From NCBI GenBank assembly GCA_026168455.1, contig CM047431.1, positions 19,766,502 to 19,830,501 of the forward strand: 64,000 nt of DNA. The letters run 5' to 3'. How positions within the stretch are numbered: position 1 is the first letter of the stretch; each line of letters opens with the position of its first letter. The stretch comes from Theocolax elegans (taxonomy: Eukaryota; Arthropoda; Insecta; Hymenoptera; Cerocephalidae). The translations under genes and the position numbers were made by a program. This document shows, one piece after another, positions 35,361 through 46,838 of this stretch. The notes below the pieces were generated by a model. It was given only the letters and a program-made list of their open reading frames with translations. It made no database searches and was not told the origin of the DNA.

Positions 35361-35985
35361 TGTTATTTCAAAAATTGCATTTAGAGATACGCCGTTAGCA
35401 TTTTTTATTGCATATATATAATATTTGCGGGCTGAGGTAAGTGTCATACCAACAATAATTAGTACGTTCATTTGATTATTTTTCCGGCAGAATATACACA
35501 GTGCATACAAACGCGCACACGACCGGAGTCTAGACTGACGTCAGAGTAAAGCAACAAAGAAATTAGTTTTCAATTTACTCTTTCAGTCCGTATAAAATTT
35601 TACTATTATGTTGATTCGTGAATAGATAACATTTCTTGGTTTGTTTTGATGTAAAACAATATTCTAACATACTCAAAATATTTGATGTTAATATGGTTTT
35701 CATGTTTTTAATTTAAAAATCTTACTATTATACATTTTTAATATAGAATCAAACGTTTATTATTTATAAATAATAAATAAAGTTACAATGTTTTGCATTG
35801 ATAACAATTTTAATTTAAAATATGTCCTAGGTGTATAAGTATTAAAAATATGTTGTTTCAAAATAATTGAAAAAAATATGTTCAACATACTGTATATTAG
35901 GAATTTTTTTCTATAAATAAGTTTCAATTACCAGTATAAATATTAATAATATATAATTAATATAAATTTTTGTGACTTAAACGTT
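35361..35985. other. Upstream region of ARMC8
   Basis: AT-rich, with no clear core promoter element. If ARMC8 is intact at its 5' end, its promoter and 5' UTR should lie here. Confidence 0.35.
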
Positions 35986-36698
35986 ATGGTATCGGTAATG
36001 CAACCATTTATGGTAAGACTATTTTTTAATTATGACTTTTAACTTTAATTTATTTGTATGGTAAATTAAATTTTTGTATTATTCATTTTTCACAGGACAT
36101 AGAGAGTTCAAGAACCTATATTGATGAACTATATTCAACGGATCATCAAAAGTGTTTAGATGCAATCATGTAATTTTAATGATTTGACCAACAATAAATG
36201 TTAATTTTTGTTGTATAATAATAATAATCCTATATTACACATTTTTTTAGTTGTTTAAAAAATTCAGTTATTGGTAGTAATCGTCAGAAAGGATCAGTTA
36301 TTGCTCAAGGTGTAGTTCCTCGACTATTACAACTTTTATGTAATTCTAATCAAACATCAAGCGATCAGATACGTCTGGAGTCAGCAATAACATTAGGTTC
36401 ATTAGCTAAAGGGACAGATCAACATATTTTAGCTTTAATTGATCTAGGTGTAGTTCATTCTTTATTACAAGTTTTATTGAATACTTCAAGTGAATTTTTG
36501 GTTATTGAAAATTTGAGATTACGAAATTTACTTACTGAAGCTTGTTTAAGATGTTTAAGAACAATATTTCAACATCCATCTGCTCCTGTTTCATCAATAT
36601 TTCAAGGCACTGAAATTATACCAAGACTTCTTCAGTTATCCGATATATCAATTGATTGTCAAGTATATGTTGCAATGATATTAACTACAGCTTGTAAG
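35986..36698 (+). CDS. ARMC8: ARMC8, first three coding exons
   Basis: ARMC8 is the armadillo-repeat scaffold subunit (yeast Gid5 counterpart) of the GID/CTLH ubiquitin ligase. Exons 35986-36012, 36096-36169 and 36251-36698 have canonical GT-AG junctions and join in frame to 183 codons. The ATG at 35986 gives an N-terminus lying where the vertebrate protein starts its first helix. Residues such as CLKNSVIGSNRQKG, VVPRLLQLL, LGSLAKGT and ACLRCLRTIF match the N-terminal armadillo repeats of animal ARMC8 as I know them. Exon 3 ends after a Lys codon with donor GTAAAT, at the point where other ARMC8 proteins continue. A stretch of about 30 bp (36510-36539) adds ten residues relative to the vertebrate protein. 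Full ARMC8 is about 670 residues; no later exon was found in the window. Confidence 0.88.
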
Positions 36699-37577
36699 GT
36701 AAATTAATAACAAGCTTTATTTATAATAATAAATATTTTCTATTTAATGAAATGAATGAATATAAATATTTTATTGTAAACAATGATCAATCCACCCACT
36801 TTTCATAAAAAATTTTGTTAACAGGTTTGGGGATGGACAATGTATAAGTATTTGTTTTTTCAGAAGACAAATTAGATCACTTAAGTAAAATTAAAGATTG
36901 TTAGATAATTTAAAAAATTAATACATAATTTTTAGATTATGAAAGTATATTTTTATAGATTAGGAAACCCATGAATAGGAACAGGCACAATTAATATTAT
37001 TATTAAACTAATATTATTATTATTTAAATATTTTTGACTCAAATGTATGTTTCACTGCTCCTTGTGGCAACATAATGAGACATAAATGCATGTCATGTCA
37101 TCCTCAACCTGTTAAAATACTAAATAATATAAAAAGTGTATTTATAATCTAGAAAATGTATACATTAAAAGGATCTCAAAGTCAGCAATTTTATTGACAT
37201 ATAGGAGTGACCGTTTTTAATTTTTATCAATAACTAAAAAAGCTTAAGGAACTTTTGAACCTATATAGAGAATCAAGTTCTTAGAAATGTTTATAATAAT
37301 AAATAAGAATTGAAAACTGTCAAACATAATATTGTCGAAAATTCTAGTTTCAATGTTCATTTCATCTTAATTAGATACATAATTACTATAATTGGAAGAT
37401 AATTGTCCTGATAATGCACAATAGTATAGTAACTTAAAATCATGTGTCATAAAATGTTTTATGAAATTTTGTACATACATGAAAAAATTTATAATTACTG
37501 GGAAGAGTTTACTAAATAATTAACAAACAATTTGTTCTAATAATAAATAATATTATGTATTGATTTAATAAGATTAA
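36699..37577. other. Sequence after ARMC8 exon 3
   Basis: A donor GTAAAT begins here, so this should be intron. No continuation of the armadillo repeats was seen in any frame. Confidence 0.45.
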
Positions 37578-37581
37578 TTAA

Positions 37582-37965
37582 GGGGGTGGCATACCCGGTG
37601 GGTTACCGACCGAGCAAAAAAAGACAATTATTGCATTTATTTAAAAAATGTAATTTAATGCAAAACCCAAATACAGAAGCACTAGGTAATAAAATAATAA
37701 GTAATTCTACGAAGTTCCAGGTCAATACGATAAAGACACCCTAAAAAATTTCTGCACCCAAAATTTATGATTATCTCTGATTTTCGGTGCAGAAATTTTT
37801 TAGGGTGTCTTTATCGTATTGACCTGGAACTTAGTAGAATTACTTATTATTTTATTACCTAGTGCTTCTGTATTTGGGTTTTGCATTAAATTACATATTT
37901 TTTTAAATAAATGCAATAATTGTCTTCTTTTGCTCGGTTGGTAACCCACTGGGTATGCCACCTCC
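37582..37965. mobile_element. TTAA-flanked palindromic MITE
   Basis: TTAA occurs at 37578-37581 and again at 37966-37969. The ends are GGGGGTGGCATACCC and GGGTATGCCACCTCC. The arms of about 175 bp are almost fully complementary, including CCAGGTCAATACGATAAAGA, with a centre of about 25 bp. TTAA duplication is the hallmark of the piggyBac superfamily, but no transposase is present. Confidence 0.9.
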
Positions 37966-37969
37966 TTAA

Positions 37970-39338
37970 TAGAATAGAAACATTCTTGTCACCCTATCTG
38001 AAAAAATTTGGTGAATACTTTATAAATTTAAATTTCACATAATACACTTGATAAGATTACAAAATTAATATATCATTTACTTCATTGATTTAAATATATT
38101 GTATATGTAAATTTTTTATATAATACCACCTATGTGCATAATTTTCTATGATACACTGATTGAAAACTATCTTTATGTATATAGGTGGTCCATTTTAGGT
38201 ATAATTTTAGGGCAATTTCAGGCAATTTTAGGTACAAAAATTGATTGAAACTTACAATAAATTGTTTCAATACCAGTTATTTTGATAATGTTGAAGAAAA
38301 TATTTTTTAACATGGCAATGTCTAAATAGAATAAAGCTTGTATTTCAGACTAATTTATAGTTACTAAGGGCCTGAAATTAAGGATTTTTTCAAAAACTCA
38401 CTCTTGTTTATAAAAAAATTATAACAAATGATAATTTTCTGACTCCAACACCCTGTTAATACATATACTAGCATGATATAAAAAAGTTATATTATAAATC
38501 ATAGATTCATAGTAACTTCAACAAAAATTTATATTCATGAGCAAGACATTAAACAGTGTACTTTTAAATGCTTGCACTTAATTATTTATATTAAAAATTA
38601 TTATTGATTAATACTTTCAAATTTTTTAAGTAATTGCAAATTTTTTTAAAACATAATAATTTTCAGCAGTGCATGTATATTAATTTTAATTTAAAAAATT
38701 AATTTAATAATGTTATACTTTGCTTATGTATATAGTAGAATATTATTACATATATTTGTACGTAAACATAACCATAAATCACGTTGACTGGGAAGCTGAC
38801 ATTTCAATCTCATTATGAATACTCAGACGGATGTCAGGAAATTGCTTTTGATTATCAAATAAAAAATAAACTTTTAACTGCATATATTTATAAATATTTT
38901 TTTCTTGAAAAGTAGGGTTTGATGAAAATTTTTTATGAATAAAAATGTTTTAGAGTTGATTAAGAACACTCAAATTTTTTCAGAATTTTTGGAGATGATT
39001 TTTGATATTTTGAATAAACGCAAATTTAACATTTTCAAAAAATTTAAAAGTATTCTTTAATTAATTCTAAGACATTTTTATTTTTAAACAATTTTTATTG
39101 AAGCTTTTGGTTTTTAAAGAAAAAATTAATAAACAAAAAATTTGATTTTTTGTACTTCTTTGCATTTTTGCCACTATTTTGGCAGAAAAGTATGTATGTA
39201 AAAATTCTTTGATAAACTTCAACAAATTTATGCACCGATAGTTGATTAATACTTCGTATATTTTGTAACAGTTTGGTTGTCGCACGGATGTTTATTTTAA
39301 TATCGCGGCTGTTCAGCGGTACGGTTAAACTTACCGTA
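37970..39338. other. AT-rich noncoding sequence
   Basis: No gene or clear repeat. Confidence 0.4.
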
Positions 39339-40270
39339 TTTAAGGTAGCTCAAGCGCGACTTCACACACTGCAGATTGAAATGAAACTTTGACACAATAT
39401 TAATAATATCATGACGAATACTGTCGCGAAATTTGAGGGTGACTTGCCGATAAAAATTATAAATAAAGCTTTTTCAAAGTTTCAGTTTTTAGCATTACTC
39501 TTATGGCAGTATCGTGATTTCCCACAGGAAGTACGCTATTTTCTTTTGACAAACACTGGATGAATGGATCAAAAACTAGTTACAAAATGTTGAAAACCTA
39601 AGCTTTTAAAATATATTTTAATAATCATAGCATGCCGGGCATTTCGAAAAAATATTTTATATTGAACTTGTAAAATGACTAAGTAAGAGAGGAGGTTAAA
39701 GAAACCGTTTTCTCACTTGGCAACGTCGCAATGCAATCTTAACCCGCGAAACGTTTAAATGTACTATTCTATAGAATTTTACTTGGATTATAATTGTATA
39801 TGTTACCAAATCTTTATATGAAACATATTTTAATTTATAAATGAAGTTAAAAATGATTTTTTTAGTTAGAAACTTTCCGCATTTTCAGTACAATAGTAAA
39901 AATTAGTAAACATAAATTTGAATAAAGGTATACTTTTCATGTCTCTTTATATCACTCATATTTAAAATGTAAACACATGAAAATTATAAGCTAAACCCTT
40001 TACGCAACTTACACACATATACACGCGAGCGGTGAAAATATCGGTGAGTGCATTGTTTCCAAATCGTAGAGGAAGTAAAGACAAACGTAGTCATATCACT
40101 AACTTAATATATATTTTATTTCCAATATATTGATAATTAGTTGTTGATAATGTATTGAAAATTCATATCTTTTAGTTTATATTAATTAAAAATGCGTATT
40201 ATGTCAAAAAATATAAAAAAAATGATTTAACACTACATTGATTAGGGAGTTGCACATGAGCTACCTTAAA
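39339..40270. mobile_element. Non-autonomous DNA transposon, TA target duplication
   Basis: The inverted ends TTTAAGGTAGCTCA at 39339 and its complement ending at 40270 are flanked by TA on both sides (39337-39338 and 40271-40272). The interior of 0.9 kb is AT-rich with no transposase. TA duplication suggests a Tc1/mariner-type mover. Confidence 0.75.
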
Positions 40271-41218
40271 TAAACATATTTTTCCCGCGATGCGGCGACG
40301 GTTACCTGTCCGTTCTACCAAATCTGTTAAATGTTAGTCTGAAACCGAGTTACTGTTTCAGATAACAACCAGGTAAAATTCAAATCTGAAATTGACCGCG
40401 AAACAGGGATATCGCGTCGAGCACTTGTCAACCAGAAATATACGAGCTTTTAGGATTACGGAAGGAATCGTACGTGGTTAAATTCAATTAATCGAACACC
40501 GGATTGAATCTTAGTGATAATATGAATTTATTGAAATAAATAAACAAAGATAAATAATAAATAAAATATTTGATTGTCGCCGAGGTCTACGCTTTTATTA
40601 CAAGACGGTAAACGGCCGACTTGTAGAGAGAGGGGAAGAAAATATCACGAACTAAAATAATATATCCAGTCAACGGGACTGGTATAAAGCAACACGATTA
40701 AGTGCGAATAAATAATGAGGTGCGTGCGCGAATCTTTCGCGCGCGAAGTCGATCCCGCCCGTGTAGCCACGACGAACCGAGCCGAGCCGAATCTCGCCGG
40801 CTCGAACCGATGCGAACATTATGATACTGTTCGCTCGTGTTGCTCGAATTCGTCAAACGGTGAGGTAAACAGTATCTTACCGTTACAATTTATTCAATAT
40901 ATGCCTTAAAAAATCATAAACTTTGAAAATTGCAAATTTTTTAAGATTTTAAGACCTCTGCAATTAATCAATTTAATTTTTTGTTCAAATCTTTTGGATT
41001 TAGAGCCCTGATTCCGATTCAGCATATTCAAAAACATGAAGAATGATACTCTAGACCTAGTTGCTACTTTCTAAATTCCTAAAATCCAGCTAAAAATATA
41101 TAGTCTATAATCGACCGTTTTGGTCTTTAATGGTTTAATTGGCTCTCCAAAAGGTTTGCGACACATTTTTGAGATCACAGTCGCGTTCTTAAAGTTTATA
41201 ATTCTGGAATCGACGAAA
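40271..41218. other. Sequence with a GC-rich island
   Basis: A GC-rich stretch at about 40590-40860 contains simple CGAACC/GAGCCGAG words. It ends with ACCGTTACA at 40879-40887, the complement of a word that opens other islands in this window. It may be an LTR in minus orientation. The frame at 40715-40909 is not recognised as a protein. Confidence 0.4.
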
Positions 41219-41609
41219 TCAACCGCCGCTAATGAAGCAATTGGTATATGCTAACAATAGACATAGGCTGATTTTTACTCGTCGTACTAGAATCTTTGCC
41301 TCTTCTATGTGTAGTGTAAAACAATCAGTCAGATTCATTAGACAAAAATTATCGCGAGATTTTACCAAACGTACTCTAACTTCCATACCGTTTATTACAA
41401 GTTTCTCTTGATTCAACACGTTTGTCAGGGTTTTCGACAGATATAAATTTCCGTCTCTCCACAAGTCCTTTATTTGTGTCTACTGTATCGTTCATATGAC
41501 CAGCAGTATCGTCGCACCACAAGACGGTCGATAAATGTGATTTGTAGTAGCTGGTCCATAATTTAATAACGTTTCGATGTATGCTCTGTATGTAAGTATA
41601 AAATAACAT
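41219..41609 (-). pseudogene. Polinton-type F54H12.2-like protein fragment
   Basis: Two overlapping minus-strand frames (41376-41609, then 41219-41464) read through a region of the family named after nematode F54H12.2. That family is found in many animal genomes next to a Polinton/Maverick-type integrase and is thought to be a structural, virion-like component. Visible motifs are DTAGHMND, LVERRKFI and then VRVRLVKSRDNFCLM. A frameshift separates the two halves and the rest of the protein is absent. It is an old broken copy; other parts of the same kind of element lie at 53.3-55.3 kb. Confidence 0.65.
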
Positions 41610-41720
41610 TTGATAAAAATAACATCCTTTTGATTAAACAGTGAATTCATTAAATTGTTGACTGATCCTACTCTAACCGATAAATGTCTAAAGGCCGTAT
41701 TAGACCCTACTACAAAATCT

Positions 41721-41750
41721 CACGTGAGAACTCACGTGAGATCTCACGTG
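41721..41750. repeat. Three CACGTG palindromes at 12-bp spacing
   Basis: CACGTG occurs at 41721, 41733 and 41745, in CTCACGTGAG contexts. It could be a cluster of E-box-type sites or simply a short tandem repeat. Confidence 0.7.
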
Positions 41751-44209
41751 AGATCTCATGCCAAAATCTCATCCCACTTTTCACCCGGACCGCTGCATAA
41801 ACTTCTCAAATAATAGGAAATCAATTTATGTATATGGTGAGTCACTTATTAAGTGATAACACCCCCCAGATGAGTTCAAAAATCAAGGTTTCAAAGCGTT
41901 TTAAGCATTGTAACGGTATTTTAATATATTAATATATATCGTTATTTATTAAATTAAATATTATATCAGATGTTGCGACGCATAACACACAGAATACGGA
42001 TAACTAAACGAACGAATTTTATTTATTGATAGTTAATACAAATTATATAAATTTTAATTATAAACATTACTTGATAATTACGCGAACGTTTACTAATTTC
42101 TTCAACCGCGTGGTACACAGAACTCGTTCGACCGTTAATATATGGCGTCGGTTTAGCCTCGCGTACCATGATAGATACGCGTCAGCATCACCGTTGCGCC
42201 GATATTATTTAAAATAAACCAATACTCAGGTCGTCACCACACGCACCCGGTCGCACTGCCTTTCGGCGTGCGGGATCAGGGCAATGCAGGAGAACCCACT
42301 AAGTAAAATATAATAATAAAATATTAAAATAATAAAATTATTTTTACCGGAATCTTAACCATGATACTCGGTTTCCTCATACTGATAATGGATATAATAT
42401 TAGATATAAACGTTTTCTATGAAATCTGGATGGGAACAAGAAGGAGATCGCAGGATCTCGTCGGTTTTATTCCAACACCGACGCTTTTCCCACTCACGAT
42501 CCCTCGATGGCTGGAGCTTGCTGATTGGACATCCTCAGCATGCGCCGAAAAATCGCGATGTCACGACATGTCAGCTCGCGCGAAAATCAAAAACATATAT
42601 TGAGTGAATGCAGGTGTTCATTGCAGACACCTCCTAACACCCAACATGTAGCCTCCACCTCCATAATCTCGATACACACTCGAAAATACGAATTCTTTTA
42701 ATTTACTATATTATAGATAATGTAGTATCGTTAATATTCCATATAATTACATTAACTAGCAACAGATACCTCGCTCGCTAACGCTCACTCGGTTGTATTT
42801 TGATCGTGCTTATTTTAGATGAGTATATGTAAAATAGTTACACAGCCTTTTTTCTTTAAAGTTAAATGTGACATTTTTATGTTCATTTTTTAAATGAAAA
42901 ACATTACATTTTTTAAATAATTAGTAAACCAATTGGGTTTATCAAGGCAGAAATTGCATTTTTATAGATACACCAAATTCGCTGTGTAAAGTTGAAGTTT
43001 ATATGCATATAAATTTAAATTTTCTTGGATTAAAGCCCTTCGACAACTTTTATCCTGCAAGGAGTTTTTTGTATTTGCACCTGTTTTAAGCCTATTTTTG
43101 ATAATATTTTAATATTTTACTTAATGAATGTGTTATAAATCATCAAAAAAGAATATTTTTTATAATATATTTTATAAACATGACATTTCACATAATATTT
43201 TATAAAAATTACAAAAATATTTTTATAACCGTACTCTACCCTTAACAGCAACAATGATAATTTGCGCATTGCGAAGAGGATTATGGTATAATTAATGTGG
43301 TGACTGAGATGTCGTTTTTGTAAAAAAAAATTGAGAAATAAACAAAATATGATAGTTAACTACCAAAGTTTTCAAATTAATCAAAATTTCTTTAAAATTA
43401 CATGTAACTACTATTGTACAGACAATTGAAAAGAGTGTGAGAACTCGATATATTTTGTGTCGACTTTCCAATATTTTGGTTTTTTAAAAGAGGTTATAGA
43501 TTAAAAAAAACATCAAAGACAGAACTGAAAATAAAGTTCAACTGAAAACTTGATCATCTAATGACTATCAATTATTTCGTGACATTCAAAGAATTCGTCA
43601 AATGTCAATCATTCGTGAGATTTCCACTCCATTTTCATCATTATTGCAGGGGTCCTTTATAGTATATGAGCGGGCAATCGTTTCAAAAAGGCATCTCGAA
43701 TCTTGATCTCGCGTAGACGAGTTGAAAAGATGTGAGAACTCCATATGTTTTGTGTCGACTTTCCAATGTTTTCGTTTTATTTGATAATTTTAAATAACTA
43801 TTTATACATTATTGGATGAGAGTTAGGCTCTTGGATAGTGTATTTGATGAAAACCTGATGTCGTTTCTGCAGACCAAGACATGTTGTACTGAAGTCATTT
43901 AGATTTTTCGTGTATAGTTGTAACACACGCTCCGTAAAATATATTTATCCTTCCAGCGTTAGCCAACATATGAATATTGTATTCGACTCTTACGGCGAGG
44001 ATGTGCTGGTAAGGTATACATTTCAAGAATCATATATTTTTTCAATGCATGATCCATTTAATAGTAACATAATAAGGGCTCTGTAACAGTGTAAGTTAAG
44101 GAAAGAAAAGTATACTGTTAAATTTTGACGCTAATAATGATAGAATTAAATACAGAAAGAAAATATATATGACAAAGAGTAAAAAATAAGTATATATATA
44201 TATATATAT
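41751..44209. other. Mixed noncoding region with repeats
   Basis: TGTAACGGT at 41909 opens a possible LTR-like block reaching about 42650. Inside it, 41957-41990 is a 34-bp exact match to part of the Polinton fragment at 53541-53574. A degenerate direct repeat of about 55 bp (about 43431-43486 and 43725-43779, sharing TTTTGTGTCGACTTTCCAAT) is also present. No gene was recognised. Confidence 0.4.
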
Positions 44210-45863
44210 GGGTGGTTCTCTGTGACATCGAAGATGAAAAAAATAAATATTGCTATAACTGTGGGAATATGTTTTAGAGGTATCCAGTAGTTCTCCTGAA
44301 TTTTTTCAGATTTTTTCTGGGCCATTATTTTAAGTTACAGAGAGTCAAAGTTGACATTTTAGCACTTTTTTGCATTATATGCCCATTTTCATGAATTTTT
44401 AGCTCCCAGGGGATGCATTTTGCACTAAAAACATAAGTATGACTTTTTTTGTAAAATTTTCCGAACTTTTCATTCAAAATACTTTTAAAGACATAAATGT
44501 ATGCTGTCACACCCTTGTAAGCCATTTAAACCTTAAATAGTGAAAATCAGCAATTCTGCTCCGGACTCTGGTAACCTAACACTGTCTAAAAGAAGTCTTT
44601 TTATAGTCAGAAACTGCCTAAAAATTTCCAGAGTGGGTCTAAATCATTAAGATCACTTATGGTCAAAATATCCGGGAAAAGTGCCCGAAATATTAATAGA
44701 AATGTATATTTGTTGCCTTATAACGATGAATCTAGTAGCATGATAGATGCAAAAAAATTTATGCACTTACCTTGGAATGGTAGAAAAGTATCTCCACTTG
44801 TTTCAGTATCCATCTAATCCCCTGTAAGCTGCTAAAAATACAAATATTATTATAAAATTATAAAAAATTATTTTTTAAACATTTATAATGCTGGATTTTT
44901 AGTTTTACATCCCTTACAAGAATTATAATACTAATCTGAAGGATTACTATAAAAGTATCAACATTATTATTATTATTATTCATCAATACATTGTTTAGAT
45001 TTCACAAACTTGTCACTGTCACGTTATCATATTATTCATTAGAATTATATATCCGATTTATTTATATATCTTTTGTATGAAATACGTATATTCAGTTATT
45101 GTAAAAATGATGTTTATATATTTATAGTAATCCTTCAGATTAGTATTATAATTCTTGTAAGGGATGTAAAACTAAAAATTCAGCATTATAAATGTTTAAA
45201 AATTAATTTTTTACATTTGTATAATAATATTTGTATTTTTAGCAGCTTACAGGGGATTAGTTGGATACTGAAACAAGTGGAGATACTTTTCTACCACTCC
45301 AAGGTAAGTGCACAAATTTTTTTGCAATGATCATGCTAATAGATTCATCGTTATAAGCAACAAATATACATTTCTATTAATATTTCGGGCACTTTTCCCG
45401 GATATTTTGACCATAAGTGATCTTAATGATTTAGACCCACTCTGGAAATTTTTAGGCAGTTTCTGACTATAAAAAGACATCTTTTACACAGTATTAGGTT
45501 ACCAGAGTCCGGAGCAGAATTGCTGATTTTCACTATTTAAGGTTTAAATGGCTTACAAGAGTGTGACAGCATACATTTATGTCTTTAAAAGTATTTTGAA
45601 TGAAAAGTTCGGAAAATTTTACAAAAAAAGTCATACTTATGTTTTTAGTGAAAAATGCATCCCCTGGGAGCTAAAAATTCATGAAAATGGGCATATAATG
45701 CAAAAAAGTGCTAAAATGTCAACTTTGACTCTCTGTAACTTAAAATAATGGCCCAGAAAAAATCTGAAAAAATTCAGGAGAACTTTTGGATACCTCTAAA
45801 ACATATTCCCACAGTTATAGCAATATTTATTTTTTTCATCTTCGATGTCACAGAGAACCACCC
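44210..45863. repeat. Large fold-back element, arms of about 745 bp
   Basis: The ends GGGTGGTTCTCTGTGACATC and its complement are set in TA dinucleotide runs. The arms (44210-44955 and 45120-45863) are close to identical throughout and surround a loop of about 165 bp. Each arm holds the same 66-codon frame (44325-44525 minus, 45548-45748 plus), which has no recognisable domain. The close arm match points to a fairly recent insertion or to arm-to-arm conversion. A target duplication of TA is compatible with the flanks. Confidence 0.92.
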
Positions 45864-46838
45864 ATATATATATATTGTGTCTGTGTAAAAATAATCATTA
45901 TAGGTTATTATAAAGAAGGTGTGTGTGCGTGTATTCAGAAAGAAAGTGAAATATGTCCATATATTTAATATATTTAAAATGCACACACATAAAATAATTT
46001 CCATTTGGGGGGGTATCGTAATTTTAAATAAATTGATGTAATATAATGTGTTTACAGAATACATAAAATATAAGCATGTTATATACTCTCATAAATTATA
46101 TTTTTCTTTAATGGCGGTGGTAACATTTTTTATAAAGTGGTATAAAATACTGTCGTTGTGTTATATATGGTTTTAATTTGTATGTGAATGTAGTATTATT
46201 TCAAAGTGATGGTTTTTATAATGCATATTTAAAAATTTTGGTATTTAATAGAATCTGTATAGTAATTGTTATTATAAAATTGAGTGTTATGAAAATCATT
46301 TTTTACGCACGTTGGGTGAGTGATTATATCTAAATGGCGGCTCTGTCGAAATATTTTATACATGATATATGGAAATATAATTCTAATTGTAAAATTTTAA
46401 CAAATTTAAGTTTTTAAATAATAATTTTAAATACCTGTTTATACGTTATTATAAGAATTAAACTTTCGGTCGTTGTATTTTGGGAAACTCTGATTCTTTT
46501 TTGAAATCTGTAAGTTTTGTCGAACGGCAGGCTATTATCAATTATTTTGCATATTTATTTTAATGATTCAGTAGTAGTAATATTTCAATGGAGTTTTCTT
46601 ATATTTCATTTTTTTTATTTATTATAACTAATGTAATGATTTGTCATTTACAATATGATATGTTGCAGCCGATTTTCAATTGCATTTTAATGATTTTCAG
46701 CGCAAACAATTATTAATTATTTTGCATATTCACTTTAATCATTCAATAGTTGTAATATTTTAATGTTTTTTTTCATACTTCCATTTTTATTTATTTATAA
46801 AATTTATATAAAATGTGTATAAATTTTCGTCTACACAT
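45864..46838. other. AT-rich 3' flank of the Helitron
   Basis: No gene. The Helitron 3' terminus should lie in this stretch, but no confident hairpin with a CTRR end was found by eye. Confidence 0.35.

Noticed and set aside
39067..39285. Minus-strand frame of 72 codons
   Set aside because: Low-complexity AT-rich translation with no domain, directly beside a transposon end.
44325..45748. Twin 66-codon frames as a gene
   Set aside because: They are the two arms of a fold-back element. Without a domain or a longer frame, coding is not supported.
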